Source of the DNA: Methylibium rhizosphaerae
GTDB lineage: Bacteria > Pseudomonadota > Gammaproteobacteria > Burkholderiales > Burkholderiaceae_C
Assembly: GCF_006386545.1 (NCBI RefSeq)
Contig: NZ_SWAR01000020.1
Span: 44,916 to 108,915, forward strand
Length of the DNA: 64,000 nucleotides
Direction of reading: 5' to 3'
The position numbers were made by a program, and so were the translations under genes. Shown in pieces: positions 7,312 through 16,771 of the stretch. Numbering within the stretch: the first letter of the stretch is position 1; every line of letters begins with the position of its first letter. Below the pieces are notes generated by a model. The model saw only the letters and a list, made by a program, of their open reading frames with translations. It made no database searches and had not been told where the DNA came from.

Positions 7312-9126
7312 TCACCTCACGCCGAGTTTGAAAGCGATCATCGCGCGCAGCTTGTTGGGCACCACCGGCTTCACCAGCAGGTGGAAGTCGTGGCGCCGGG
7401 CGTCTTCTTCGTGGCCGCTCATGGTGCTGCCGGTGACCATGATGGTGGGCACCGGCCCGAAATGGCCGCGCAGCGCGACGATGGCATCGATGCCGGTGCT
7501 GCCCTCGGGCAGCCGGTAGTCGACGATCAGCAGGTCGGGCTTCACACGCAGCGGGTCCTGCGCGAGGGCCCAGGCGCGCGCATTGGTCACCGAATCGAAG
7601 CTCACCACGCTGGCGCCCCAGCCCTTGAGCAGCACTTCGAGCGCCTCGCTCACGGCCGGCTCGTCCTCGACCACGACGATCAGGCGGTGGTCCAGCGTGA
7701 GGCCGATGGGCCCCTTGGGCGCGGCCGCCGGCCCGGCAACCCGCGGCGGCGAGCCGATGGGCAACACCAGCGTGAACACACTGCCGCGGCCGGGCACCGA
7801 GCGCACCGACAGTGGCGCGCGCATCAGGTCGGCCAGGCGCTTGACGATGGCCAGCCCCAGGCCCAGGCCCTTGCGGTGGTGCGCCTCGAGCGGCCGGCCG
7901 CCCTGCACCTGGTAGAACTCCTCGAAGATGCGGCTGCGTTCCTTTTCGGCGATGCCCACCCCGGTGTCCCACACCTGCAGCTTGAGCTGGCCGCCGCTGG
8001 TGCGGCAGGTCACGAGGATGCCGCCATCTTCGGTGTATCGGATGGCGTTGGACACGAGGTTGCGCAGGATGCGCTCGACCAGCAGCGGGTCGGCGTGCGC
8101 GTAGTGGCGCTCGCCGCGGAAGTCCAGCACCAGGCCCTTCTCGAACGCGGTGGGCTCGAAGGTCAGGCGCAGCCGTCCGAAGATGTCGCGCACCGAGAAG
8201 TCCTGCGGGTTCGGGTCCACCCCGCCGGTGTCGATGCGGGTGATGTCGAGCAGTTCGCTGAACAGGCCCTCGAGCGCATCGACCGAGCTGTTGATGCTGT
8301 TGACCAGCTGGCTCACCTCTGCGTCGTTGCGGCTCTTCTGCCGCAGCGCTTCGGCGAACAGCCCCAGCGCATGCAGCGGCTGGCGCAGGTCGTGGCTGGC
8401 GGCGGCGAAGAACTGGGTCTTGGCGCGGTTGGCCACCTCGGCCTGGCGGCGTGCCTCCTCGGCGGCGATCTTCTCGGTGCGCAGCTGCTCCATCAGGTGT
8501 TCGGTGCGGACCTTGAGCTCGACGATGTTGTCGTACACCTTGCGGTAGTTGCGGCCCATGATCGCCGCGATCATGAAGACGAACACGATCATGGCCGCCA
8601 GCTCGATGTCGCTGACACCGCCGCTGTAGAGCACGCGCGCCGCGATGGGCAGCAAGGTGGCCGCGGCGAAGACGTGAAAGACCGCGCCCTGGTGTGCCAG
8701 CAGCTGGATGGCTCCGAGCGTGTAGGCGTAGACGGTGACGATGAGCGCCGTCTTCTGCGCGGTGTCGCCCCACTCGTAGAGCAGCCACACCCCCACGCCC
8801 CAGAACAGGCCGCTCACCACGGTGAGGGTGTTCCACTGCCTGCGCCAGCGCAGCAGCGCGTCGATGCCCAGTTCGGCCACCTGGGGGTAGCGGCGATAGA
8901 GCAGCCAGCGCAGCAGCATGAGCCCGAAGAAGGGCACCAGCCACGCCACCATGTTCACCGCCGGCGTGGCGCGCCAGAACATGCCGTAGATGAGCAGCAC
9001 GCCCACCGTGTTGGCGATCAGCGAGGCGGGCGTCTGCTGGTACAGCCCGCGGATGTCGTCCTGCAGCCGGCCCTGCTGCACGGGGGCCGGGGGTGTCGTG
9101 GTCTTGAGGGGCAGGCTAGCTGACAC
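7312..9126 (-). CDS. Hybrid sensor histidine kinase with C-terminal receiver
   Basis: A 604-residue membrane kinase. Residues about 36-190 form some five to six transmembrane helices with short loops, so it may sense in the membrane. A coiled linker (about 195-235) leads to HisKA with phospho-acceptor His245 (AASHDLRQPLHALG) and an ATPase domain with N360, DTGVG and GLGLGL. A receiver follows from about 482, with acidic EDE and phospho-Asp536 (IVDYRLP) and Lys in LLVKP. No HPt domain is present. The start is GTG at 9126; the gene overlaps the upstream radical SAM gene by 11 bp. The likely partner is the LuxR-type regulator at the head of the same operon, about 3 kb upstream. Confidence 0.9.
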   Translation of the reverse strand: MSASLPLKTTTPPAPVQQGRLQDDIRGLYQQTPASLIANTVGVLLIYGMFWRATPAVNMVAWLVPFFGLMLLRWLLYRRYPQVAELGIDALLRWRRQWNTLTVVSGLFWGVGVWLLYEWGDTAQKTALIVTVYAYTLGAIQLLAHQGAVFHVFAAATLLPIAARVLYSGGVSDIELAAMIVFVFMIAAIMGRNYRKVYDNIVELKVRTEHLMEQLRTEKIAAEEARRQAEVANRAKTQFFAAASHDLRQPLHALGLFAEALRQKSRNDAEVSQLVNSINSSVDALEGLFSELLDITRIDTGGVDPNPQDFSVRDIFGRLRLTFEPTAFEKGLVLDFRGERHYAHADPLLVERILRNLVSNAIRYTEDGGILVTCRTSGGQLKLQVWDTGVGIAEKERSRIFEEFYQVQGGRPLEAHHRKGLGLGLAIVKRLADLMRAPLSVRSVPGRGSVFTLVLPIGSPPRVAGPAAAPKGPIGLTLDHRLIVVVEDEPAVSEALEVLLKGWGASVVSFDSVTNARAWALAQDPLRVKPDLLIVDYRLPEGSTGIDAIVALRGHFGPVPTIMVTGSTMSGHEEDARRHDFHLLVKPVVPNKLRAMIAFKLGVR

Positions 9127-10696
9127 GTGTGATCTCCGGGGGCACGGCGGTGTTGAACGCGATGGCGGACTTTACGCGCGCCTGCCCGGGTGCGAGCACT
9201 TTCTGAGGACTGCTGCGCCAACCCGGCAGCAGTCGGCCGCCGTCGTCGGTGACCAGCGTGGGGCTCAGCAGGTCGACGCGCTGCGCCTCGGAATCGAAGT
9301 CGCCACGGCTGAAGGGCACAGTCTCCGGCGGCGCCAGGTCGGTGCCTGCCACGAAGGTGCGCCCGGGCGCGGGGTAGAACCCGGTCGTGCACATGTCGCC
9401 CACATCCAGCAGCGACGCGGTCCAAGAGCGGCGATGGCGCAGCAGCCTCGGCAGGTCGTGCGCCAGCTTGGCGAGGCGGTGGCGCGGCGCGTAGATCTGC
9501 TGCAGGGTCTCGCGGTAGGCGTTCACGAAGCGATCGAGCGGCGAGCGCTGCGGATCGAGCACCAGCGTGTAGCCGTTGAAGTCGTTCAGGTTGGCGTTGG
9601 GCAGGAACTTCGGCGGGTCGCCGGCCGCCATGCGATGGAAGAACGGCGTGCCTGGGAACGGGGTCTCGAACGACACGAAGCTCGGCACGTGCAGGCCGCA
9701 ATCCCTGAGGTGTGCAGGCAGCGAACGGATGTAGTCCTCGTCGTCGTGCACCGGGCTCACGAGCAGCCCGGCGATCACCAGGATGCCTTCCTGAAGGCTC
9801 TGCTCGATCGCCTCGCCGATCTTGGCGATGTTGTTCTGCGGCTTCGCAATGTCGGCCAGCGTCTGCGGGTTGAAGGTCTCCAGCCCGACGAACACCGAGC
9901 GGCAGCCGCTGTCGTACATCAGCTTGAGCAGCTCCCGGTTGGCGATGACGTTGAAGGTGAGGCAGGCTCCCCAGCGAACGTCCAGCGGCTTGAGCGCGTT
10001 GCACAGCTCGCGGAACCACTTCAGGTTGCCGGCCAGGTTGTTGTCGTAGAACATGACCAGCCGGCCCTTCCAGTCGGGCACGCCGGCCTGTCGCAACGCC
10101 TCCCTCGCGGCCCGCACGTCGCGCACCACCGATTGCACCGGCCGCAGGGCATGGCCGTTGCCCAGCGCGGTCAGCACGCAGAAGTCGCAGGTATAGGGGC
10201 AGCCGCGGGTCGCCTCCACCGCCAGCGGAAAAAGCTGCTGGGCGGCCACCGGCGCCACGTCGGGCGTGGGCACGAGACCGGGCTGGTAGCCACCCGAGCG
10301 GTACACCGGCCGCAGGCAGTTGGATCGCACGTCCTCGGCGATGCGCGCCACCGTGTCCTCCGGCTCGCCGATCACCACCGCGTCGAAGTAGGGCTGGCAC
10401 AGATGGGTGTAGGTCGAGGCCATCGCACCGCCGAGCACCGTGCGGGCGCCGCGGCGGCGGTAGTAGTGGCTGATCTGCCTCGCCCGGTCGAAGTCGGAGT
10501 GCATGCACGACAGGAACACGAGGTCGTAGCTCTTCGACCAGTCGGGGTCGTCCCAGGTGTCGTTGACGATCTCGACCTCGCACCAGTCGGGCAGCAGCGC
10601 GGCGATCAACGGCCCGATCTGCGGCTGCAGCGCGCCGCGGTGATGCGCCCCGCGGCGGTGGTAGTCGACGAACACCGAAATGATGGCCACCCGCAT
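9116..10696 (-). CDS. B12-binding-domain radical SAM protein
   Basis: A 526-residue enzyme with an N-terminal cobalamin-binding-like Rossmann region (about 1-125; LVFLSCMHSDF, TVLGGAMAS) and a radical SAM domain with the 4Fe-4S cysteines C166, C170 and C173 in RGCPYTCDFC. DNNLAGN and FVGLETF are barrel strands seen in this class. The canonical DxHxxG cobalamin lower ligand is not evident, as in several members that bind B12 base-off. Relatives methylate unreactive carbons or rearrange lipids, hopanoids, bacteriochlorophyll side chains and peptides; the substrate here cannot be told. It lies between an FAD oxidoreductase and a histidine kinase in one apparent operon. Confidence 0.85.
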   Translation of the reverse strand: MRVAIISVFVDYHRRGAHHRGALQPQIGPLIAALLPDWCEVEIVNDTWDDPDWSKSYDLVFLSCMHSDFDRARQISHYYRRRGARTVLGGAMASTYTHLCQPYFDAVVIGEPEDTVARIAEDVRSNCLRPVYRSGGYQPGLVPTPDVAPVAAQQLFPLAVEATRGCPYTCDFCVLTALGNGHALRPVQSVVRDVRAAREALRQAGVPDWKGRLVMFYDNNLAGNLKWFRELCNALKPLDVRWGACLTFNVIANRELLKLMYDSGCRSVFVGLETFNPQTLADIAKPQNNIAKIGEAIEQSLQEGILVIAGLLVSPVHDDEDYIRSLPAHLRDCGLHVPSFVSFETPFPGTPFFHRMAAGDPPKFLPNANLNDFNGYTLVLDPQRSPLDRFVNAYRETLQQIYAPRHRLAKLAHDLPRLLRHRRSWTASLLDVGDMCTTGFYPAPGRTFVAGTDLAPPETVPFSRGDFDSEAQRVDLLSPTLVTDDGGRLLPGWRSSPQKVLAPGQARVKSAIAFNTAVPPEITRVS

Positions 10697-10773
10697 GATT
10701 GACTGCCCTCGCGTTGCCCAGCACCACGGCGGCAGGCGAAAGCCCCGCCTGCCGGCACTGCCCCCAATGGCCC

Positions 10774-12105
10774 TCAGGCCGTCACTTCGAACCGGACCGG
10801 CTGCCGCTGCTTCTCACTTGCGAAGCGATCGGCCAGGGCCCTGGCCACCGCTTCACCCGATCTGGCCCCCGATTCGTGAAACCCATCGTCGGTCCAGGCG
10901 CCGCAGAACCAGGTGTTGCCGGTTCCCTGCAAGGCCGGCAGGCGCTGCTGCGCGCTGGCCGTCGACAGGTCGAAAACCGGGTGGTCGTATTCGTGGCGGG
11001 CCAGCACGTACCGGCCGTCGATCGGGCGGCACGGATTGAGCGAGGCAAACACCGGCGTGTCCAGGCCCAGAGGCTGCAGGCGGTTGAGCCAGTAGTGGAC
11101 GCACGGACCGCGGGCATGCACTTCGTCGGCCGGGCCCACACCCTGCTCATAGTTCCACGCGCACCATGCCGACTTCGGCCCGGGCATGACCGAGGCGTCG
11201 GTGTGCACCACGCTCTCGTTGCGCCGCCACCGGAAGGCGCCAAGCACGGCGCGCTCGCCGTCGGTGGCGTCCTGCGCCAGCAGGCGCAGCGCGTGGTCGG
11301 CATGGCAGGCGAACACCACGTGATCGAAATGCTCCTGGCGACCTTTCACCTCCAGATCGACCCGCGTTTCACCGGCACGCAGCACCCTGCGGACCGCGAG
11401 GACCGGGGTCTCGGGCTGCACGCGGTGACCGAGCTCGCGCAGCCTTTGCACGACCCGCCTCACGTAGGTCCTCGACCCGCCGAGCACGGTGGACCAGGGC
11501 TCCTTGCTGCCCACGTCGAACAGGCCATGGAGATGGCCGAAGCGCAACACCAGGGCCGCCGGAAACTGCGCCATTTCGCGCAGCGCGCAGCCCCACACGC
11601 TGGCCAGCATGGGCAGCACGAAGCAGTCGCGCAGCGTGGCGCTGAAGCGATGACGGGCAAGGAAGTCGCCGAACGTGCCCTGGCCGCCGGCCTGCAGCGC
11701 CGCTTCGCGGGTGGCCTCGCGCTGGAAGCGCAGGAACTCCGCCAGGGCGCGCCAGTACCGCGGCCGCAAGAGGTTGCGGCGCTGGGCAAACACCGCATCG
11801 AGACCCGGCCCCGCCCAGACCAGCCGGCGCCCGGGCACCTGCACCGAAAACGACAGCTGCTGGGGAACCACCTGCACGTCGAGTTCAGCGAACAGGGTCA
11901 GCAGCGTGGTGTAGCTCTTCTCGCTCAGCGAACTGAAGGCGATGTCGGCCTCGACCGGCCGGCCGGCCACGGACAGGTCCACGGTGTGCGCATGACCGCC
12001 GAAGTCCGCCGAGGACTCGAACAGCGTGACATGGGCATGCGCGGCGAGGCGATACGCAGCGGTCAGGCCGGAGACGCCGGCACCGACCACGGCCACGCGC
12101 CTCAT
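10774..12105 (-). CDS. FAD-dependent amine-oxidase-like oxidoreductase (COG2907 type)
   Basis: A 443-residue flavoprotein beginning with a dinucleotide fold (VVGAGVSGLTAAYRL, Gly8-Gly13) and the FAD ribose Glu in LFESS, then GGHAHTVD, typical of COG2907 NAD/FAD-binding proteins. In many proteobacteria members of this family sit beside a DUF1365 gene and a cyclopropane-fatty-acid synthase; neither is present here. Instead it follows the LuxR regulator by 57 bp and precedes the B12 radical SAM gene by 77 bp. A C-terminal motif (NTWFCGAWTDDGFHESG) matches the FAD-closing motif of the family. A role in modifying an unsaturated lipid is inference from relatives. Confidence 0.85.
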   Translation of the reverse strand: MRRVAVVGAGVSGLTAAYRLAAHAHVTLFESSADFGGHAHTVDLSVAGRPVEADIAFSSLSEKSYTTLLTLFAELDVQVVPQQLSFSVQVPGRRLVWAGPGLDAVFAQRRNLLRPRYWRALAEFLRFQREATREAALQAGGQGTFGDFLARHRFSATLRDCFVLPMLASVWGCALREMAQFPAALVLRFGHLHGLFDVGSKEPWSTVLGGSRTYVRRVVQRLRELGHRVQPETPVLAVRRVLRAGETRVDLEVKGRQEHFDHVVFACHADHALRLLAQDATDGERAVLGAFRWRRNESVVHTDASVMPGPKSAWCAWNYEQGVGPADEVHARGPCVHYWLNRLQPLGLDTPVFASLNPCRPIDGRYVLARHEYDHPVFDLSTASAQQRLPALQGTGNTWFCGAWTDDGFHESGARSGEAVARALADRFASEKQRQPVRFEVTA

Positions 12106-12162
12106 GCGGCGGCACGGCCCGCCAGGCGCCGTGCGGACTTCAGAAGAGCAGGCATGGAAGGC

Positions 12163-12888
12163 CTAACGGCTGGGTCGCCAGGCCGAAAAACCGCCCTGCT
12201 GCGTCATCTGGCTCACCGCCAGCACGGCTTGCGTCCGGGAGCTGACGCCCAGTGCGCGCAGCACCGCAGCGACGTGGTCCTTCACGGTTTCGACCGAAAG
12301 ATTGAGCTCGCGGGCGATGAGCTTGTTGGGCTTGCCCTGCAGCAGCAGCGCCAGCACGTCGGTCTGGCGCGGCGTGAGGCCGAGCGAAGCCAGCGGCGGC
12401 GGCTTCTGGAAGTCGCTGGCGGAGGCCTCGCGGCGCACCACCCGCAGGTACCCCGGCGTGGTGTCGGTCTCCTGCACGGACGGCGCCGTGCCGCTGCCCA
12501 TGGTCATGGGCGGCACATAGATGCCGCCGGACATGACCAGGCGCAGCGCCTCGAAGAGCTGTTCGTTGCTGGCGCGCTTGGGCACGAAGCCCATCGCGCC
12601 CATGTCGATCGAGCGGATGACGTCGCTGGTGCGGTCGGAGGCCGACACCACCACCACCGGCAGGGCGGGATAGGTCTCGCGCAGGTCGGCCAGCAGGTCG
12701 AAGCCGTTGGCGTCGCCCAGTTGCAGGTCGAGCAGCACGAGGTCGAAATCGGAATCGGCGGCCAGTGCCGCACGGGCTTCGCGGGCGCTGCCGGCACCGG
12801 CCACCGTGACGTCGTCGCCCAGGCCCTTGATCACCGTCTGCAGGGCAGAGAGGATGAGCGGGTGGTCGTCGATCAGCAGCACTTTCAT
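12163..12888 (-). CDS. NarL/LuxR-type response regulator
   Basis: A 241-residue two-domain regulator. The receiver (1-120) has DDHP acidic residues at 7-8 and phospho-acceptor Asp54 (LVLLDLQLG). A linker of about 45 residues precedes a LuxR helix-turn-helix (about 168-228; LTPRQTDVLALLLQGKPN then LNLSVETVKDHV). It is the first gene of the minus-strand operon running to 4521, so it may control its own operon. The hybrid kinase five genes' worth of sequence downstream is the probable partner. ATG at 12886-12888 is the natural start, as it begins MKVLLIDDHP. Confidence 0.9.
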   Translation of the reverse strand: MKVLLIDDHPLILSALQTVIKGLGDDVTVAGAGSAREARAALAADSDFDLVLLDLQLGDANGFDLLADLRETYPALPVVVVSASDRTSDVIRSIDMGAMGFVPKRASNEQLFEALRLVMSGGIYVPPMTMGSGTAPSVQETDTTPGYLRVVRREASASDFQKPPPLASLGLTPRQTDVLALLLQGKPNKLIARELNLSVETVKDHVAAVLRALGVSSRTQAVLAVSQMTQQGGFSAWRPSR

Positions 12889-12989
12889 TGCGTTTCGCTC
12901 TTTCCTCGGCTGCCTGCTCGTGGCGGCAGCGCGGTCTCGTTGTGACTCTCGCCTGTGCGCGCGATCCTAATTCAGCGGCCCCGTTCCAC

Positions 12990-13012
12990 CACACCCCCCT
13001 CACGGGGGTGTG
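12990..13012. terminator. Hairpin downstream of the MaoC gene
   Basis: CACACCCCC-CTCAC-GGGGGTGTG is a perfect 9-bp stem with a 5-nt loop, 27 bp after the maoC-like stop codon. There is no T-tract, so a terminator or mRNA-end stabiliser is likely but unproven. It separates MaoC transcription from the regulator-led operon. Confidence 0.5.
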
Positions 13013-13039
13013 ATGAGCTCCGGCGGCCGGCCCGCCTGC

Positions 13040-13492
<453 letters not shown>

Positions 13493-13589
13493 GCAGCAAA
13501 GGCGCGCAGCGCCCGCGGGTAGTGGCGACCGGCCCGATGGTGCCGGCGCGCGGCGGCGGCGTCAGTCACCTGCGCGCCACGGGCGGGCG

Positions 13590-14207
13590 CTACTGGGCAG
13601 CCCACGCGGTGACCGGCGCCCATTGCTCCAGGTCCTTCTCGACCCGTCCGGGCGCCACGTCCCACAGCGTGAGGCCGCGGGCTGCGAGGTGCACGTAGTT
13701 CTGGGTGTCGCGCAGGTGGGTGAGCACCGGCGCCCCTAGCGTCTCGAGGAAGCTCTTGAGCTGGTCGGCGGCGATGGTGTGGTCCTTCACCCGGTTGCCG
13801 ACCACCGCCACCTTCACCTTGTCGTGCTTGCGGCGTACCTGCAGCTCGGCCACGAAGGCCCGCGTGGCGTAGATGTCGAAGATGCTGGGCTGCAGCGGCA
13901 CGAGCACGTAGTCGGCCAGCTTCATCACCTCGTCGAGCCGCTTGCCGTGCAGGCCCGCCGGGGTGTCGATCACCACGTGGGTGGTGCCCTTGGGCGGCTT
14001 GACGATGTCTTCGTGGTCGGTGTCCCAGGTGGCGATGGTTGGGAGCTCGGGCGGGCGCAGCGACAGCCAGGTGCGGGCCGACTGCTGGCGGTCCACGTCG
14101 CCCAGCATCACCGCATGCCCCTGGCGGGCCAGCCAGCCGGCCAGGTTGGTCGACAGCGTGGACTTGCCCACGCCTCCCTTCGGATTGGCCACCACGATGA
14201 CCGGCAT
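13590..14207 (-). CDS. Orphan ParA/MinD-family ATPase
   Basis: A 205-residue deviant Walker ATPase: KGGVGKST (residues 10-17) with the signature Lys, GDVDRQQSA for the switch region, and VVIDTPAGLHG for Walker B. It is short and lacks the N-terminal helix-turn-helix of plasmid ParA. No ParB gene or parS-like cluster is near, so it is more likely an orphan that positions a cellular cargo than a chromosome partition protein. It is divergent from kefF with a 74-bp gap. Confidence 0.88.
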   Translation of the reverse strand: MPVIVVANPKGGVGKSTLSTNLAGWLARQGHAVMLGDVDRQQSARTWLSLRPPELPTIATWDTDHEDIVKPPKGTTHVVIDTPAGLHGKRLDEVMKLADYVLVPLQPSIFDIYATRAFVAELQVRRKHDKVKVAVVGNRVKDHTIAADQLKSFLETLGAPVLTHLRDTQNYVHLAARGLTLWDVAPGRVEKDLEQWAPVTAWAAQ

Positions 14208-14281
14208 TGCGCGCTCCTACCGTTGTGTCGATCGGGTATGTTAGCGGCGACTTTCAAGACGAACTCCCAGGATCAACCCAT

Positions 14282-14899
14282 ATGGCCCGTGCCCTCGTGC
14301 TGCTCGCCCACCCCGACCTGCGCCATTCGCGCGTCACCCGCGCCCTCATGGCAGCGATGCAGCCCTTGCAAGGGCCGGGCCTGGCAGTGCGCGACCTCTA
14401 CGCGCTCTACCCCGACTACGTGATCGACGTGCCCGCCGAGCAGGCCGAACTGGCCAAGGCCGATCTCGTCGTCTGGCTGCACCCCTTCCACTGGTACAGC
14501 ATGCCCTCACTGATGAAGCTCTGGCTGGACGAGGTGCTGGCCTACGGCTGGGCCTACGGCCACGACGGCCGGGCACTCGAGGGCAAGGACCTGTGGCTGG
14601 TCACCTCCACCGGCGGCGGCGAGTCTGCCTACCATCCGGCCGGCTACAACCGCTATTTCTTCGACGCCTTCATGCCCCCCTACGAACAGACCGCTGCGCT
14701 GTGCGGCATGCGTTTCCTGCCGCCGATGGTGTTGCACGCCGCCCACAAGGTCGACACCGCCAGCCTGCACAAGCATGCCGCGCTGTTCGCCGAGCGCCTG
14801 GCCAGCTACCCCGCCTGGCCCGAGCTCGCCGAGCTCGAAGAGCGCGAGATCTGCGACGTGCCCGAAGCCGACCGGCCGCAGGACGCGGTGGCCGTCTGA
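14282..14899 (+). CDS. kefF: NAD(P)H-dependent flavodoxin-fold oxidoreductase, KefF type
   Basis: A 205-residue flavodoxin-fold quinone reductase of the KefF/MdaB group: VLLAHPDLRHSRVTRAL for FMN phosphate binding, then WLHPFHWYSMPSLMKLWLDEV and TSTGGGE. KefF is the soluble ancillary subunit that activates the glutathione-gated potassium efflux system KefC. The kefC-like gene begins 34 bp downstream, which supports the symbol. The start is the ATG at 14282 following CAGGATCAACCCAT; upstream in-frame codons run into the ParA promoter. Confidence 0.85.
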   Translation: MARALVLLAHPDLRHSRVTRALMAAMQPLQGPGLAVRDLYALYPDYVIDVPAEQAELAKADLVVWLHPFHWYSMPSLMKLWLDEVLAYGWAYGHDGRALEGKDLWLVTSTGGGESAYHPAGYNRYFFDAFMPPYEQTAALCGMRFLPPMVLHAAHKVDTASLHKHAALFAERLASYPAWPELAELEEREICDVPEADRPQDAVAV

Positions 14900-14933
14900 T
14901 CCGACCCGAAGCCTCCCATCGAGAGACTCCTGC

Positions 14934-16742
14934 ATGGAACACAGCTCCTGGCTCACGTCGAGCCTCGTCTTCCTGGCCGCCGCGGTGCTGGCGGTGCCCC
15001 TGGCCAAGGCGCTCGGCCTGGGTTCGATCATCGGGTACCTGGCCGCCGGCATCGTCATCGGGCCGTTCGGCCTGAAGCTGGTGGACGACCCCAACACCCT
15101 GCTGCATTTCGCCGAATTCGGCGTGGTGCTGATGCTCTTCCTGGTGGGCCTGGAGCTCGAGCCGCGCCGGCTGTGGGCGCTGCGCCGGCCGATCTTCGGC
15201 TGGGGCATGGCCCAGGTGCTGGCCTGCGCCGCGGTGATGGCGGGTGCCGCCATGCTGGCTGGCGTGCCGTGGCGCATGGCGGTGGTGGCCGCGCTCGGCC
15301 TGGCGCTGTCGTCCACAGCGGTGGCCCTGCAGGTCATGGCCGACCGCAACCTGATGCCCACGTCGTCGGGGCAGGCTGGCTTCTCGATCCTGCTGTTCCA
15401 GGACGTGGCCGCCATTCCGATCCTGGCGCTGATCCCGCTCCTGGGCACCGCCGCGGCCGACGACGGCAACGTGTGGGTCGAGGCCGCGCGGGCGGCCGGC
15501 GTCATCGCGGCCATCGTGCTGGTGGGCCGCCTGCTGCTGCGCCATGCCTTCCGCTGGATCGCCCGCAGCCGCACGCCGGAGATCTTCACCGCCGCCTCGC
15601 TCGGGCTGGTGGTGGGCATCGCCGCGCTGATGCAGGCGGTGGGGCTGTCGATGGCGCTGGGCGCCTTCCTGGGCGGCGTGCTGCTGGCCGAGAGCGAATA
15701 CAAGCGCGAGCTCGAAACCGACGTCGAGCCGTTCAAGGGCCTGCTGCTCGGCCTGTTCTTCATGGCCGTGGGCATGAGCATCGACTTCGGCGCCCTGCTC
15801 GCCCGCCCTGGCGTGGTGGCGCTGATCCTGGTCGGCTTCCTGGTCCTGAAGGCGGTGGTGCTGTGGATCATCGCGCGGGCCATGGCCCTGCCCTACCAAG
15901 AGCGGCCGGTGTTCACGCTGCTGCTGGCCCAGGGCGGGGAGTTCGCCTTCGTGGTGTTCCAGCAGGCCGCGGGCGCGCGGGTCTTCAGCGCCGAGGCGGG
16001 TTCGGTGCTGATCGGCGCGGTGGCGCTGAGCATGGTGCTCACGCCGCTGCTGCTGGTGGTGATCGACCGCTTCGTGATCCCGCGCTATGCCGACTGCGAC
16101 GTGCCGGCGCTGGCGGAGCTGGCCGAACCGCAGGACGCGCCGGTCATCATTGCCGGCTTCGGCCGCTACGGGCAGATCATCGGCCGCCTGCTGTATGCCA
16201 ACGGCCTCAAGGCCACCGTGCTGGACCACGACGCAGAACAGGTGGAAACGGTGCGGCGCTTCGGCTTCACCGTGTACTACGGCGACGCGACCCGGCTCGA
16301 CCTGCTGCGCACCGCCGGCGCAGCCTCGGCGCGGGTGCTGGTGCTGGCCATCGACGACATGGAGCAGAGCCTCAAGGTGGCCGACCTCGCGCGCGCGCAC
16401 TTCCCGCAGCTCACCGTGGTGGCGCGGGCCCGCAACGTGCAGCACTACTACGCGCTGCGCGACCGCGGCGTCGCGTTCGTCGAGCGCGAGACGCTGGACT
16501 CGGCGCTGGCCAGCGGGCGCAGCGTGCTCGAGCAGATGGGCTGGCTGCCGCACCATGCGCGGCAGCTGGCGATGCGCTTTCGCCGCCACAACGTCGAGCA
16601 GGTCGAACGCATGTGGCCGCACCACAAGGACCAGGCGCAGCTCATGGCCATGTCCAAGGCCGGGCGCCAGCAGCTCGAGGAGCTGTTCGCCCAGGAACGC
16701 GCGCAAACCAAGGAGCGCAAGGTCGAAGGCTGGGGCGGCTGA
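14934..16742 (+). CDS. kefC: Glutathione-regulated K+/H+ antiporter (CPA2 family), KefB/KefC type
   Basis: A 602-residue CPA2 transporter. Twelve or so membrane helices (1-385) include the pore motifs GYLAAGIVIGP, GVVLMLFLVGLELEP and GFSILLFQDVAAIP, where QD is the conserved ion-path pair. A cytoplasmic RCK_N domain follows from about 400 (VIIAGFGRYGQIIGRLL) with the nucleotide-binding glycine pattern. Such systems release K+ and acidify the cytoplasm during electrophile stress. It is directly downstream of kefF, so the two likely form one operon. KefB and KefC cannot be separated from sequence alone; the neighbour favours KefC. Confidence 0.88.
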   Translation: MEHSSWLTSSLVFLAAAVLAVPLAKALGLGSIIGYLAAGIVIGPFGLKLVDDPNTLLHFAEFGVVLMLFLVGLELEPRRLWALRRPIFGWGMAQVLACAAVMAGAAMLAGVPWRMAVVAALGLALSSTAVALQVMADRNLMPTSSGQAGFSILLFQDVAAIPILALIPLLGTAAADDGNVWVEAARAAGVIAAIVLVGRLLLRHAFRWIARSRTPEIFTAASLGLVVGIAALMQAVGLSMALGAFLGGVLLAESEYKRELETDVEPFKGLLLGLFFMAVGMSIDFGALLARPGVVALILVGFLVLKAVVLWIIARAMALPYQERPVFTLLLAQGGEFAFVVFQQAAGARVFSAEAGSVLIGAVALSMVLTPLLLVVIDRFVIPRYADCDVPALAELAEPQDAPVIIAGFGRYGQIIGRLLYANGLKATVLDHDAEQVETVRRFGFTVYYGDATRLDLLRTAGAASARVLVLAIDDMEQSLKVADLARAHFPQLTVVARARNVQHYYALRDRGVAFVERETLDSALASGRSVLEQMGWLPHHARQLAMRFRRHNVEQVERMWPHHKDQAQLMAMSKAGRQQLEELFAQERAQTKERKVEGWGG

Positions 16743-16771
16743 GCACGCATGCCGCCGACGCAGCTGCAGGC

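Noticed and set aside
12990..13012. Strong intrinsic terminator
   Set aside because: The stem is perfect but no T-tract follows on either strand, so it is listed only as a hairpin with modest confidence.
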